Assembly (NCBI GenBank): GCA_941918925.1
Contig: OW799234.1
Span: forward strand, 78,078,543-78,142,542
DNA length: 64,000 nt
Reading direction: 5' to 3'
Source of the DNA: Phyto melanocephala
Taxonomy: Eukaryota > Arthropoda > Insecta > Diptera > Rhinophoridae
In this document: in pieces, positions 23,585 to 33,822 of the stretch
Numbering within the stretch: position 1 is the stretch's first letter
Layout: each line of letters starts with the position of its first letter
Translations under genes and position numbers: made by a program
Notes under the pieces: generated by a model
Databases searched by the model: none
The model's input: only the letters and a program-made list of their open reading frames with translations
What the model was told of the DNA's origin: nothing

Positions 23585-24245
23585 CTTTTTTTTTACTGAG
23601 GCAACACTAATTTAACGGCGGAAATTTTGCCAGCTGTCAGGTGATTTTTTTTATCTTGGTTTGCCATTAAAACAAAAAAAGACTAACGCATGAATAGCAA
23701 GGCGTAGACTCGGTGAATGGGTCCAAAACAAGATTGTAGTTGATTCCGATTTTCATAAGCGAATTTTGTTCAGCAATAAAGCAAACTGCCAAATTTGGAA
23801 TAATGATAGTTCTCAGGTGTTTGCTGCGACACCTTAACATCCAGAAAAACTGACTGTTTTGTGTGCTTTTGGGGCGTTATGGTCCATACTTCTTTTAAAA
23901 CGATGCTGGTCCAAACTATTCAACGGCGCAACATGTCACACAGGTAGTGACACAATTGATTTTATTATTAATTTTTTTTTTATTGAAGAAAACGTTTGGT
24001 AACCGCAAAGTTTTACGTTTCGGACCCGTGAATTGACCTCAAAGATCGTGCGATTTCACGACCTAGACTATTTTCTGTGGGGATATGAAAAGTCGCCGAT
24101 AAGCCGGAAACAATTCACCACTTTAAGTGCAGTACACAAATGTTGGTCAATCAAAAATTAGACCTCCAGATCAGACTACGTTCAAATCAGCCATAACCGT
24201 TATATGTCAGAAGTCATATTTAAATTATAATGTCTTTTATTATAT
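23585..24245 (+). pseudogene. Decayed Tc1/mariner-type transposase
   Basis: Plus-strand fragments in several frames follow the transposase order: RRLGEWVQNK, ILFSNKANCQIWNND (the usual catalytic 'SDEAHF' is replaced by SNKANC), HPEKLTVLCAFGA, NGATCHTGSDTID, RSCDF and LDYFLWGYEKS. Stops and frameshifts separate them, and the first catalytic Asp has become Asn. It belongs with the relics at 32.6 and 48.8 kb by motif style, but is more diverged. Confidence 0.65.
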
Positions 24246-25021
24246 TCTCAAAAACAATATTTTGTCGAATACTTACAAGTAATTTGTACTTTTATTTTGT
24301 TTTATCATTTATTTCGTCACTACAATCAATGTTTGCTTTAAAAAAACTTCGATATATCTGTACTTTACAACATTACACAGAAAAAAAAATTTAATATTAA
24401 TTGACGAATTTTTCAATTTTAATTATGATTTTAATTTATTTAAATAATTTTTTTTAATTGATATTAAATATAGCAATTTCTGTCAGTGGCAAAAAAAATA
24501 TATTGAAAAAATTTGCTTGTTGCAAGATTTAATTTTGAAGGAAGTATTTTTTTAAATTTTCATTAATCATGTAACACAGGGAGGTTAATAATAAAAAAAA
24601 ATAGATACCGAGTTGCAGGCTGAAATTCTAGTAAGTTCATACTTAGTACTTAGTTAAACAACTGCCTTTATTCCTGATAAATATAATATAGGGCTTGATT
24701 TTTTTGCCGATGTGACTAAAGTGCATATTCCTTGCCGCCCAATATATTCTGTTGGATTCTTACCTGAATATGTAGGTAATTATTTGAGTTCCTTCCTACT
24801 GTTTGATCAAGGTATTTTAACGGCAAAATATTTATTTTAAAATATGATATTTGGTTATACCACCAGATTCTTAATGTGTTATATTGCATATATATATAAG
24901 CTTTCTATTTTTCTCATACTTATTATATTCAAAATGTATGTTTTATTGATATATGGACATTTCCATTAATATGTCAACCACGATTGTAAAAATAAAAACT
25001 CTTCAAAGATTTTCAATATAA
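24246..25021. other. A+T-rich DNA without recognisable feature
   Basis: No gene or repeat recognised. Confidence 0.45.
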
Positions 25022-25883
25022 TGGGTGTCCCAACTAGAACGCAATTTTTAAATTTTAAATAAAACACAGATATTTAAAAAAAAAAATCGTGAAACTTTAT
25101 TATATCGTAAAGTAGACAGAATGAGGTTATAAATATATGGAACAATATATCGTGCAGATGGCCGCCGCGGCTTTGCTGGCACACACGCGATCTTTAAATG
25201 AAATTTTGAATAACCTTTTTGCGTCCAATTTCCTCTTTTAAGGCTTGAGTCGTCGTCGGCTTATTCGCGTAAACCATCAACTTCAAAAAACCCCAAAGAA
25301 AAAAATCTAAAGCTGCTAAATCACACGATCTAGGCGGCCAATTCTGGTCTCCAAAACGCGAAATAACACAACCGGGAAATGACTGATGCAGCAATTGAAT
25401 TGCTTCTCTGGCTGTATGACATGTGGCGCCATCTTGTTGAAACCACATGCCCTTCACATTCATTTCTTCAATTCTAGGTAAGAAAAAACTTTGGAGATAC
25501 CAATTTGCTGAGCTCGATGTCGAATTGGGGTGGATGGAGTTTGAGCGACATCATCACGTACAGCTGCGACATTTTCGGTCGATCGACCTGGTCGAAGGCG
25601 CGTTGTTGTCTTTACATCACTAACAGACCCAGTTTCGGCAAATTTATCCATTAATCTCTTTACAGTTGACTCTTTTGGAGCATTATTGTGACCCCAAATT
25701 GATCGCAATTTACGAACTGTAGCCGCAAAACTTTCACCATTTTGGTGAAACAATTCCACAATAAGAATGCGTTGTACATTCGTGTAGCGCTTCATTTTTA
25801 CTAACCTCGGACCTTCTACTAGCAAACAATGACACTTCGAATGGCGCCAAATTTAAAAATTGCGTTCTAGTTGGGACACCCGA
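25022..25883 (-). pseudogene. DD41D (rosa-type) mariner relative, copy 2, internally deleted
   Basis: The same terminal repeats as copy 1 (GGGTGTCCCAACTAGAACGC at both ends) enclose a minus-strand transposase. The N-terminal part is intact from MKRYTNVQRILIVELF at 25795 through the helix-turn-helix region (STVKRLMDKFAETGSVSD) and the RPGRS linker to QQIGIS. The frame then jumps to KVFSYLELKK and a stop. The C-terminal part resumes with MWFQQDGATCHTA and DLAALDFFLWGF, with 41 residues between the last two catalytic Asp. The central block with the first catalytic Asp is deleted, so the element is not autonomous. Confidence 0.88.
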
Positions 25884-26131
25884 TGAAATATTGATAAAAA
25901 AAACACAAAAATTTTACTATGCGGAGGTATTAAGAGCTCATTAAATTATGTTAATAAAAGTTTAATCTGATTATCTCTTTGACTTATTTTAAAGAAATGC
26001 AATCAACTATTTTTTTTTTGCGACCAAATTGTAAAAATAAATTGTAATTGTAAATATGCTTTAAAATTAAGGTAACAACAACAATTAACAAGATCCATAA
26101 GAAAAAAAAGTCCAATTAGCGGTATTTTTTT
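25884..26131. other. Spacer between two transposons
   Basis: A+T-rich DNA with no feature. Confidence 0.5.
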
Positions 26132-28228
26132 TATACCCGCCACCAAAAAAATGGTGGGGGTATATTCATTTTGTCATTCCGTTTGTAACACATCGAAATA
26201 TCCATTTTAGACCCCATAAAGTATATATATTCTGAATCAGGGTTTGATTTGATGACGATCTAGCTATGTCCGTCCGTCTGTCCGTCTGTCCGTCTGTCCG
26301 TCTGTCCGTCTGTTGAAAGCACGATAGAGGTCGCACCGAAAAAGCTAGAGGGCTCAAATTTTGCCAGAATCTTTCTTATAGACAAGGTTTGTTTGGTATT
26401 GAAAATGGGCTAAATCGGAACATTAGAAGGAGAGTTATAGCTCGTAAAGCAAGAGTAGGTCGAAAAAACCGTGTCCTTCAAACACCGAATAAAATGGAAT
26501 TGTGTCCAAACGCATTAAGGTAGAGTCATGAAACTTCGAATATATATTTCTCGAGTCAAAACAATATTTCTCCTTAAAAAAATTATCAAAATCTATGCAT
26601 TACGAGAGGAGTTATCGATCAAAATGTACGAAAATTTATACCGCACAGTGTATTTTTCGGTATATTTAAAAACAAAAACGTCATAAAAGCAACAAAATTG
26701 GATGTACGACTCTGAAATTTTGCACACTTTGTTTTTTGGTGAGACGCTTTTTTGTAACGGAAAATCAATGTGCCACGCCCACTTTTACGCCCACCTCCCA
26801 TATAACGTTTTACCTAAAATTCATATAATTTCTCTATTAATAATGATTTGGGAATAATAAAGGGCTGTATTGAAACACCGAAGTTGTACTCATTCGCAAA
26901 AACAACTTTGACACGCCTACTATAACGCCCACTTTTCACGTTGTCTACCGTTAATGAAATTTAAAAGCTCATAAAACCGCCAAAATTAGAGGTATGATGA
27001 TAAAATTTGCTACGTATATCCCCCTAGGCAATGTCATTATTATGCCAGAAAATTAAGGTGCCACGCCCACTTTTACGCTCACCTCCCATATAACGTTTTA
27101 ACTAAAATTCATATAATTTCTCTATTAATAAAGATTTTGGAATAATAAAAGGCTATATTGAAATATCTAAGTTGTACTCATTAGCAAAAATAACTTTGAC
27201 ACGCCTACTATATCGCCCACTTTTCACGTTATCTACTGTTAATGAAATTTAAAAGCTCATAAAACCGCCAAAATTAGAGGTATGATGATCAAATTTGCTA
27301 CGAATATCCTTCTAATCAATGTAATCGTTTTTGGGAAAATAAAGGACTATATTGAAATATCTAAGTTGTATTTATTAGCAGAAACTTTATTGACACGCCT
27401 ACTTTAACGCCCACTTTCATTGAAAGACTACATTTACAAAAGCATTTTAGTAGCATATCGAAGTTATAGAGGGTGGTTGAATTTTAAGGACCGATGTTGA
27501 ATTTAAATAAAACACAAATTATTTAGGATATTATTATCATTTATTTTTATAATGATAATATTTGTATGGTTCAATTATGTATTTAACAAAATATCTGCCA
27601 AATGGCCCCCCATCCTTGGCACCACTCCTCTAGCTGATGGTCCAAATTTTCAATGACAATGTTGATGCTCAATTGTTGGGCATGATTATGAGTCGAGGTT
27701 GACTGCTCTTTTGCCACACTATCGCAAAAAACAGCAATGGTTCCCATTCAACGAACTAAGAAGGCATTCACAGATTTTCTAACATTTTATACAGGCCTGT
27801 TTTGCAGAAATTTAAATATTTTTTACAATTCTCCCGATTGTGGACGAATTTGAACGATTATCTTGATCAAAAGAATTACGAACTGCACAAAATGCATTTT
27901 GATTTAAACACCCATTTTTATAAAAAACCTGAATAACTTTAAAGCGTTGCTCATTTGCGTATCTTTAAACGGATCAAATTGAGTAAGTTTGAGATTGAGA
28001 AATGTCAAGTGAAATGTAGAAAACAAAATTAAAGACTAGGTGTAGTTCACCTTCAACATGGGCATTTAAAATTTAACAGCCCTCTACAAAGAAAGTGATT
28101 AACATTTTATTATAAAGAGATTATTCCATAACGATTAACAAAATAATAAATATTGTGCTTTAAATGTACACAAAATTGGTGGTGGGTATAAAAGATTCGG
28201 CACAGCCGAATATAGTGCTCTTACTTGT
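26132..28228 (+). mobile_element. DINE-1/mini-me-like element, long form with GTCY microsatellite (copy F)
   Basis: The 5' stem is TATACCCgccaccaaaaaaatggtgGGGGTATA. Next come 'gaccccataaagtatatata', then a clean (GTCCGTCT)n run at 26268-26313, the GTCY microsatellite that defines mini-me elements. The body holds about two and a half diverged copies of a 280-300-bp unit (26760-27420) with 'cacgcccacttttacgc' and 'taaaagctcataaaaccgcc'. The 3' end is the hairpin TTCGGCACAGCCGAA at 28196-28210 plus ctcttactTGT. A mariner-like element sits inside at 27469. Confidence 0.75.
27469..28084 (-). mobile_element. Internally deleted mariner-like element nested in DINE copy F
   Basis: The ends are GAGGGTGGTTGAATTTTAA and its imperfect complement, with TA on both sides (27467-27468, 28085-28086). 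On the minus strand the N-terminal part reads NEQRFKVIQVFYKNGCLNQN, typical of mariner-family transposases, and breaks off after a HTH-like segment. A short C-terminal part (ENLDHQLEEWCQGWG) follows without the catalytic core. It is a 616-bp deletion derivative. Confidence 0.7.
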
Positions 28229-28256
28229 TTTTATTTCACTTGGATGTTATTTTAAT

Positions 28257-28777
28257 GTCACGTACGTAGTGCAAAAAATTATTTTTTTCCGTCATTCGTA
28301 TTTGAACCGTCGCAAGAGCACCTAATTTAGAATTTATCTTTTTTTCTTAACATAATATAAATTTTATTACCCAAGAATACTATTAGAGAAAAATTTGTCA
28401 CGTACGATATGTCACGAACGATATTAAATTAAATAAATTATAAAATCATTTAAAGATTGTTTTTAATTAAGTATGATGGATTTTAAATGAAAAATATTTG
28501 GTTTAGTGTAAGAAATTAAAAAAAGTAAAAATACCTCCCAAGATTCGCAGATTTTTTCATATTTCCATATATACCTCAATATCACTTCTGCTTTATGTCG
28601 CGTACGATATATTTTTATTTTTTTGGATATTTTAGACAACAATGATTCGAATATAATTAATGTTTTTTAAGGTAAAGTACCCTTTGAATGGAACGTAAAA
28701 ATTTAATTTTGTTTCAGTTACTCTTACTTTTGCAAAAATTAATCTTCTTTATAGGAGTACAAATGTCACGTACGATA
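28257..28777 (+). repeat. Cluster of five GTCACGTACGATA motifs
   Basis: GTCACGTACG occurs at 28257, GTCACGTACGATAT at 28397, GTCACGAACGATAT directly next to it at 28411, GTCGCGTACGATAT at 28597 and GTCACGTACGATAA at 28765. All are in the same orientation and centred on the palindrome CGTACG. The intervening DNA is otherwise A+T-rich and not repeated. The function is unknown. Confidence 0.7.
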
Positions 28778-28868
28778 ACATGGAAATGCCCATATGCGAT
28801 AATTGCCGAGTTATTTTAAGAAATCCGTCTTCATCGAACTCTCAATAAGTACTTTTAAATAAAGTTAA

Positions 28869-29455
28869 TCTATACATATAAAAGTGAAACTCTGTGTGTT
28901 TGCTAGATATAGACTCCGAAACTGTAAAACCGATCGGACTCAAACTTTAACAAGTTGTTGTACACATTCCAGGGAGTGTTTATGGGTACATAAAAATGGG
29001 CGGGTCCACGCCCATAAAAATAAGTTATAATTTTTAGCTACTTGCACATGACCGATTTTTCTAAAAATTTGCACACATATTGAGATGTCATGAGTATATG
29101 ATTTCGTGATTAGAAAAGTGGGCAGTGCGACGCCCAAAAAAAAGTTATTATTTTCTGCTACTTGAACTTCACCGATTTTTGTAAAACTTTGCACACAAAT
29201 TTTGAGCTCTCATGATTATACAATTTCGTGATTAGAAAAGTGGGCAGTGCCACGCCAATAAAAAATAAGTTATCATTTTTAGCTACTTGCAATAGATCGA
29301 TTTTTCTAAAACTTTGCACACACATATTGAGCTGTCATGACTATTTAATTTCGTGATTTGAAAAGTGGGAGGGAGCACGCCTATAAAAAAGTTATAATTT
29401 TGAGGTACTTGCATTTTCATTCAGGGGCGTAGTAACGCGCGCCGGGCTTTTCTAG
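28869..29455 (+). mobile_element. Non-autonomous Helitron, second family (copy 1)
   Basis: It begins A|TCTATACATATAAAAGTGA and ends GCCGGGCTTTTCTAG|T. A GCGT...ACGC-type stem lies about 20 bp inside the 3' end (degraded here). The interior has about four 120-bp units with 'gtgggcagtgccacgcc', 'aagttataattttta', 'gcacacatattgagc' in constant order. A sister copy lies at 37605-38533. Confidence 0.8.
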
Positions 29456-30920
29456 TAATATATATTTAAAATACAGGTACAGTTCTATTCAAAGCGTAAA
29501 ATGTGTGTTGTTTGTCGGTCTTGAGTAGATATGCAGAAAATCGGCATTTGACTGCTAAGGTTGAAGGTCGATTAAAAAAATTCGAACTAACATAAACAAA
29601 CGCCGCGATACGGGTCTTCTAATTCAGCCTCTATTTTCACCCCTCACTCTCAGAATCGACCTAACTTTTGCTAACCTGAATTTTTTCCACAGTGTAATTT
29701 GTGATAAAAAATATCAAAAGTAGGTACTTTCAGTTTATCGGGAATAAAACACGAATTTATCCATGGATTTTCATGCAATAAATATTATTTCGTTTCCTAT
29801 AAATGCTGTTTTAAGTTAAAGTATCAAAACTGGTAAGTATTTGCTGCTTTCTTTTTTTTTTAATTTTTTAATTTCAAAAATTTTATAATTTCCGACTTTT
29901 TCCTCGATAACTCCAAAACTAATAGCTAGATCAGAAAATGATATTAAAAAAAACTTAAAGCTGGCGTAATTTAAAGTTTTCAGACGGATTGCTTAACAAA
30001 ATCGAGTATGTCGTTCCAAAGTTACGACAAGATGTATGGAGCAGCCTCTTCAAAAATCTCAAATTTTATAAAAAAAAAAATTAAAAAAACCTTACCATAG
30101 AATTTGTAGTCATAATACGATTACTGCATGATAATTTTATTAAACATAATAATGGCAAACATTATATGTTTGAACCACAATCATACAATTCAATAATATT
30201 GTAAAATGTTGCTTCTAGATTATGATCACTACAATCATGTTTTTTCCTGGCTTGTATATAATGCATACATATACCTATGAAGACGAACTCCTTCAATCAC
30301 TTTTGTGGTCGTTAAATGAACTACTAAAATTAATTTAGTTTTTTACTTATACAAAAGTGAATTCAGTGGCTAAAATCAACCATAATGTCTAAAATATAAA
30401 TAAATATAAAACAAATTTAGAATAATTGCATTTCTTAATTTTTGTTTAATATTAAATCATTTCCAATATGTTTATTGTGTTCATAACTTTTATGCCAGTC
30501 ATTCCTCTTAAATAATGCAAATTAATTTAAAAAGTTACCGGTAGTTAGGACCAAGGTAGTAGTGACCAAGGGCCAGTTAAATACCAACAATAATCAAAAT
30601 AAGTTAATATACTTTTAGATTAAAAAATATAATTTACCTTGATTAACTTCCAAATAATTAACAAACACTATTAGTATTAATTAATTATTTTAATTTTTAT
30701 TTCTTTATTTAAAATTAACACTCAAATTCTAATTTATTTACAAATTGTATAGCTATTTAAAATAAAACAATATTGAGATCCATAGCCACTGGAACAACAC
30801 CAAAATCTGCAATTTATAGCAAAACAAACAAAATAACAAAATATTTAATTTTTGAAAAATTAATTCCAACAAAAGAAGTCAAATAATTACGCACCATTAA
30901 AATAATTTTGGTAAATCTTT
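29456..30920. other. Gene-free stretch downstream of the Bar gene
   Basis: No coding exon recognised. Minus-strand AATAAA hexamers at 30738-30733 and 30709-30704 could serve the Bar transcript if its 3' UTR reaches that far. Confidence 0.35.
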
Positions 30921-31024
30921 GGTATTAAGTTTTGAAGTTTGTTTTATAACACAAATACTCTGCTAATTTACCCAACAACAAGGCACTAAGAGCAATATCA
31001 TCATCAGCTAAAAAGCCGGGGGTT

Positions 31025-31112
31025 CTAAAAGAATTTTAATTCAAATAAATTAACATGAAGAGAATTTATTTTCTCATTTGTATAATTGTTCTCTTAAAAC
31101 CCCATAACTTAC
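31025..31112 (-). other. B-H2: Candidate short intron downstream of the B-H2 stop codon
   Basis: On the minus strand AAG|GTAAGT at 31113/31112 is a consensus donor, and 88 nt later a run ending AAAATTCTTTTAG (31025) is a good acceptor. A branch-like TTAAT lies in between. Size and base composition are those of a standard fly short intron. It would begin 174 nt past the stop. Splicing is inferred from sequence only. Confidence 0.45.
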
Positions 31113-31286
31113 CTTCTCTGTGGCAATTGCGCGAGAACCCGTGTCATCATAAAAATAATATTTTATGGCACTCTGCTGCTGCTGCTGCTTCTTTTTTAAT
31201 AAATTCTGTATCTTAAAAGTTTGTTTATCTTCTTCATCGTTATCTTCGTGGTATTGGTATTTATCGGTATCTTTATCTGCATCATC
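31113..31286 (-). other. B-H2: In-frame open extension past the B-H2 stop
   Basis: Directly after the TGA at 31289-31287 the same frame stays open for 58 codons to a splice donor (70 codons in all if the donor is ignored; next TGA at 31076-31074). The peptide continues the acidic character of the tail: DDADKDTDKYQYHEDNDEED, then a Lys/Gln part with five CAG codons, then IKYYFYDDTGSRAIATEK. If the 88-nt intron is removed, the frame closes after NPRLFS. It is either 3' UTR or a readthrough extension. The TGA is followed by G, not the most leaky context known in flies (C). Confidence 0.4.
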
Positions 31287-31902
31287 TCAAACTTCTATTG
31301 CATCATCTTCATCATCAGCCTCGTTGTCACTATTTTCTATTCCTCTCACTTCCGCTAGTGATGCTGTTGTTGTAGTATTTTTACTCTCCAAACGTTCAGG
31401 CGGACTGCCCGGATTCAAAGGTGGACTAGATGAACCGTCTATAATTTCTACACTTTTATGTTGATCCTCAGCATCATTATCTTCGCTTTTGGGACTTTTA
31501 TTGTGAAGACTAGAGTTGGCAGAGGGTGAGTTTGTAGAACCGAAAGATTGTGTGGCCGTATGATAATAGTTGCTTAGAGAAGACAGGGAATTGGAAGCAC
31601 TTAGATGGGACATTGGCGTGGGTGTGACAGGCATACTGGATAAACCGGATGCTGGCATTGGTGGTATGGTGGGATACATGCGATAGGAGAGAGGCTTTTG
31701 TAATACGGCGGCAGCTGCTGCTTGTCGATAGTACAGATCTATGGGTGAGCTGGGTGATATGTGTGGTGAAGCCTGATGATGGCCATATGGCCAACTTGTA
31801 AGATATGGTGAGCCACCACCATATAAACGTTGAAAAGCCGCATAATTACCAGCCTCGGCAAGGAGTTCTAAGCCCACAGCTGTTTGACGTTTCCATTTGG
31901 TT
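31287..31902 (-). CDS. B-H2: BarH homeobox protein (B-H2-like), 3' coding exon
   Basis: A splice acceptor (ctttttag) at 31904-31903 is followed by the last third of homeodomain helix 3 (TKWKRQT) and the Bar-specific flank AVGLELLAEAGNYAAFQRLY, then a 180-residue low-complexity tail and a TGA at 31289-31287. Recognisable Bar-family patches are IDLYYRQAAAAA at about residues 55-66 of the exon, LSYRMYP, a Ser-rich LSASNSLSSLSNYY, and SSPPLNPGSPP, ending in the acidic NEADDEDDAIEV. From what I recall of the Drosophila paralogues, the Asn-Tyr in GNYAAF, the Lys at homeodomain 57 and the YRMYP segment favour B-H2 over B-H1. The product is a nuclear DNA-binding regulator of eye, external sense organ and leg patterning. 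The first codon is shared with the upstream exon (AG|A, Arg53). The exon codes for 204 residues. Confidence 0.95.
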
Positions 31903-32637
31903 CTAAAAAGAAGCAAACATAAACGATTTGTGTTTGTTTTTAAAATTTATACAACTACAATACTTTAATTAATATAATTTAACTTTAATAAAATTAACAA
32001 ACAATTCTAACCGTTTTTATCCTATAAATCCCTAACGTAAAGCAATAAGTCACATGCTTAGTTACTTCTGTTACTCAAAATAAATTTTCGAAATTCTTTG
32101 AGAAAAAAAAATTTGGTTGATCAAACAGGCTGCTACTGCTAAGCCAGAGGGGCAGTTATAGGAATGATATTGTGTTCCATTCTCAAGTGACAAATTTAAA
32201 TTTTTTAAAAAAAAAAAACCAAAAATAAATTATAAATTAATTTTCATTCAAACTTCTTATTCTTAAGTTTAAATTTTAATTATTTTTATACTGGCTTAAG
32301 TTCATTTTTTCATTATTAAACTTTCTAAAAACATTTATTAACTTAAACTGAATTGTAATCGTTTAAGAATAATAAAAAACTTTTCCGATGTTAGTCGAGT
32401 GGAATGCATTTTCAAAACCAGCAACGAGTTCATCATTAGCACTCTTTATCGGTATAATCATATGTAATTTTTGAACTAAGTATAACTAACTAAATATTTA
32501 ACTTGTAATGTTTTGAACCAGTTATATGACTAGTTGTAACTATCCTATTAAATTGACTAAAAATACACAAACTCACCATCGCAAAATTGAAAAGTTCGTT
32601 ATTTTTTAAACATAAATTTTATCATAACAATTTGATG

Positions 32638-33560
32638 TGATTTTTTAAGGGCTATAGGAAAGTTAAAAAAAACACATAAAATACAGAAAAATGCATGAAA
32701 TCTTTATTTGAATCGATAGTGCGGTCCATATAATTTTATGTTTGAAGATTATTTCATGCAAATGTTGACCGTGACTGCGCCTCAAATGGTCCATCCGCTT
32801 AGTCCAATTTTGGCATACTCTTTTAACATTTCGGCCGGTATCTCATGAATAAATGCTTTAATGTTGTCTTCCAATGCGTGAATTAAAGCAGGCATGTGTG
32901 TATAGACATGAGTTTTAACATAGCCCCACAAAAAATAGTATTAAGGCGTTAAATCGCACGATCTAGGCGGCTAATTGACCGGTCCCGAACGTGAAATAAA
33001 ATGTTCACCGAACTCTCCTCTCAATAGGTCCATTGTTAAGCGTGCTGTGTGGCATGTTGCACCATCTTGTTGAAACCACATGTCATGCAAGTCATGTTCT
33101 TGAATTTTGGGCAAAAAAAAGTTGGATATCATCTCACGGTAGCGCTCACCATTCACAGTTACGTTACGATTCGCATCATCTTTGAAAAAGTACGGCCCAA
33201 TAATGCCACCAGCCCATAAACCGCACCAAACTATGACTTTTTCCGGATGCATTGGTAGCTCTTGCAATGCTTCTGGCTGATCTTCACTCCAAAATCGACA
33301 ATTCTGCTTATTAACGTACCCATTGGCTAAAAATGAGCTTCGTCGCTGAACACAAGAAGAGCGCGATGAACTTTCTTAACAGAGCACGCATTTTGATAAT
33401 AAAATTCAATAATTTTCAAGCGTTGTTCGCTTGTAAGATGTTTCATGGTTAAATTATAGACCAAACTGAAAATGTTTGATAGTGAAACAAAACACGAAAC
33501 GTGCGTCGGCTGTTTAAACCAGTGTTGCCAAAAAGATAATAGCTAAAAAATCACCCTTTA
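32638..33560 (-). pseudogene. Tc1/mariner-type transposase pseudogene (DD41D-like), element 3
   Basis: Imperfect terminal repeats start GTGATTTTTTA at both ends. On the minus strand the intact ORF part (33267-32971) runs from MQELPMHPEKVIVWCGLW through YREMISNFFLPKIQ and MWFQQDGATCHTARLT to SRSGPVN, where a stop replaces the expected Trp. Further on, PPRSCDLTP is followed by a stop and by Tyr in place of the third catalytic Asp (TAC for GAC), then FLWGYVKTHVYT. At the 5' side a start region (MKHLTSEQRLKIIEFYYQ) is joined after about 20 residues to a segment just before the usual SDEAHF, so most of the DNA-binding domain is deleted. Confidence 0.85.
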
Positions 33561-33577
33561 GTAGTGTGTTGGTGCAA

Positions 33578-33822
33578 TAGTTAGGTTAGGTTAGGTAGAA
33601 CAGGCAGCTGTTGTGCAGCTCACTTGGGTCCATTATATTGATCCCTTTGTGGTACCTGAATAGCAAAGTAAGAATAGAATAGAAAGGAAGCAGACAAGTC
33701 CAGAGTCTCCGGCGGGAATCGAACCCGCAACACCCAAACTAGCAGAACAGCACACTTCAAGACAGAAGGAGCCCGTTTCAACTCACGCACTAGTTGGGCC
33801 TCCAATGACAACCTAATGTTAA
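33578..33822 (-). mobile_element. tRNA-derived SINE (copy 1)
   Basis: Minus strand: a polymerase III B box GGTTCGATTCC (33725-33715) lies in a tRNA-like arm (gcgggttcgattcccgccg), followed by a body with 'caggtaccacaaagggatc' and 'gtgagctgcacaacag', and a tail of three ACCTA repeats. A second copy at 36025-36235 shares head, body and tail. A clear target duplication was not found. Confidence 0.75.

Noticed and set aside
31165..31464. A 99-codon plus-strand ORF and a 94-codon minus ORF at 31510-31794
   Set aside because: They lie on the opposite strand or in another frame of the B-H2 3' exon and its extension; Ser/Cys runs are the antisense of acidic and Gln codons.
33580..33597. TTAGG repeats resembling the insect telomere repeat (also at 21394-21409)
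   Set aside because: They are three-unit tails of SINEs in minus orientation; flies lack TTAGG telomeres and the context is intronic.
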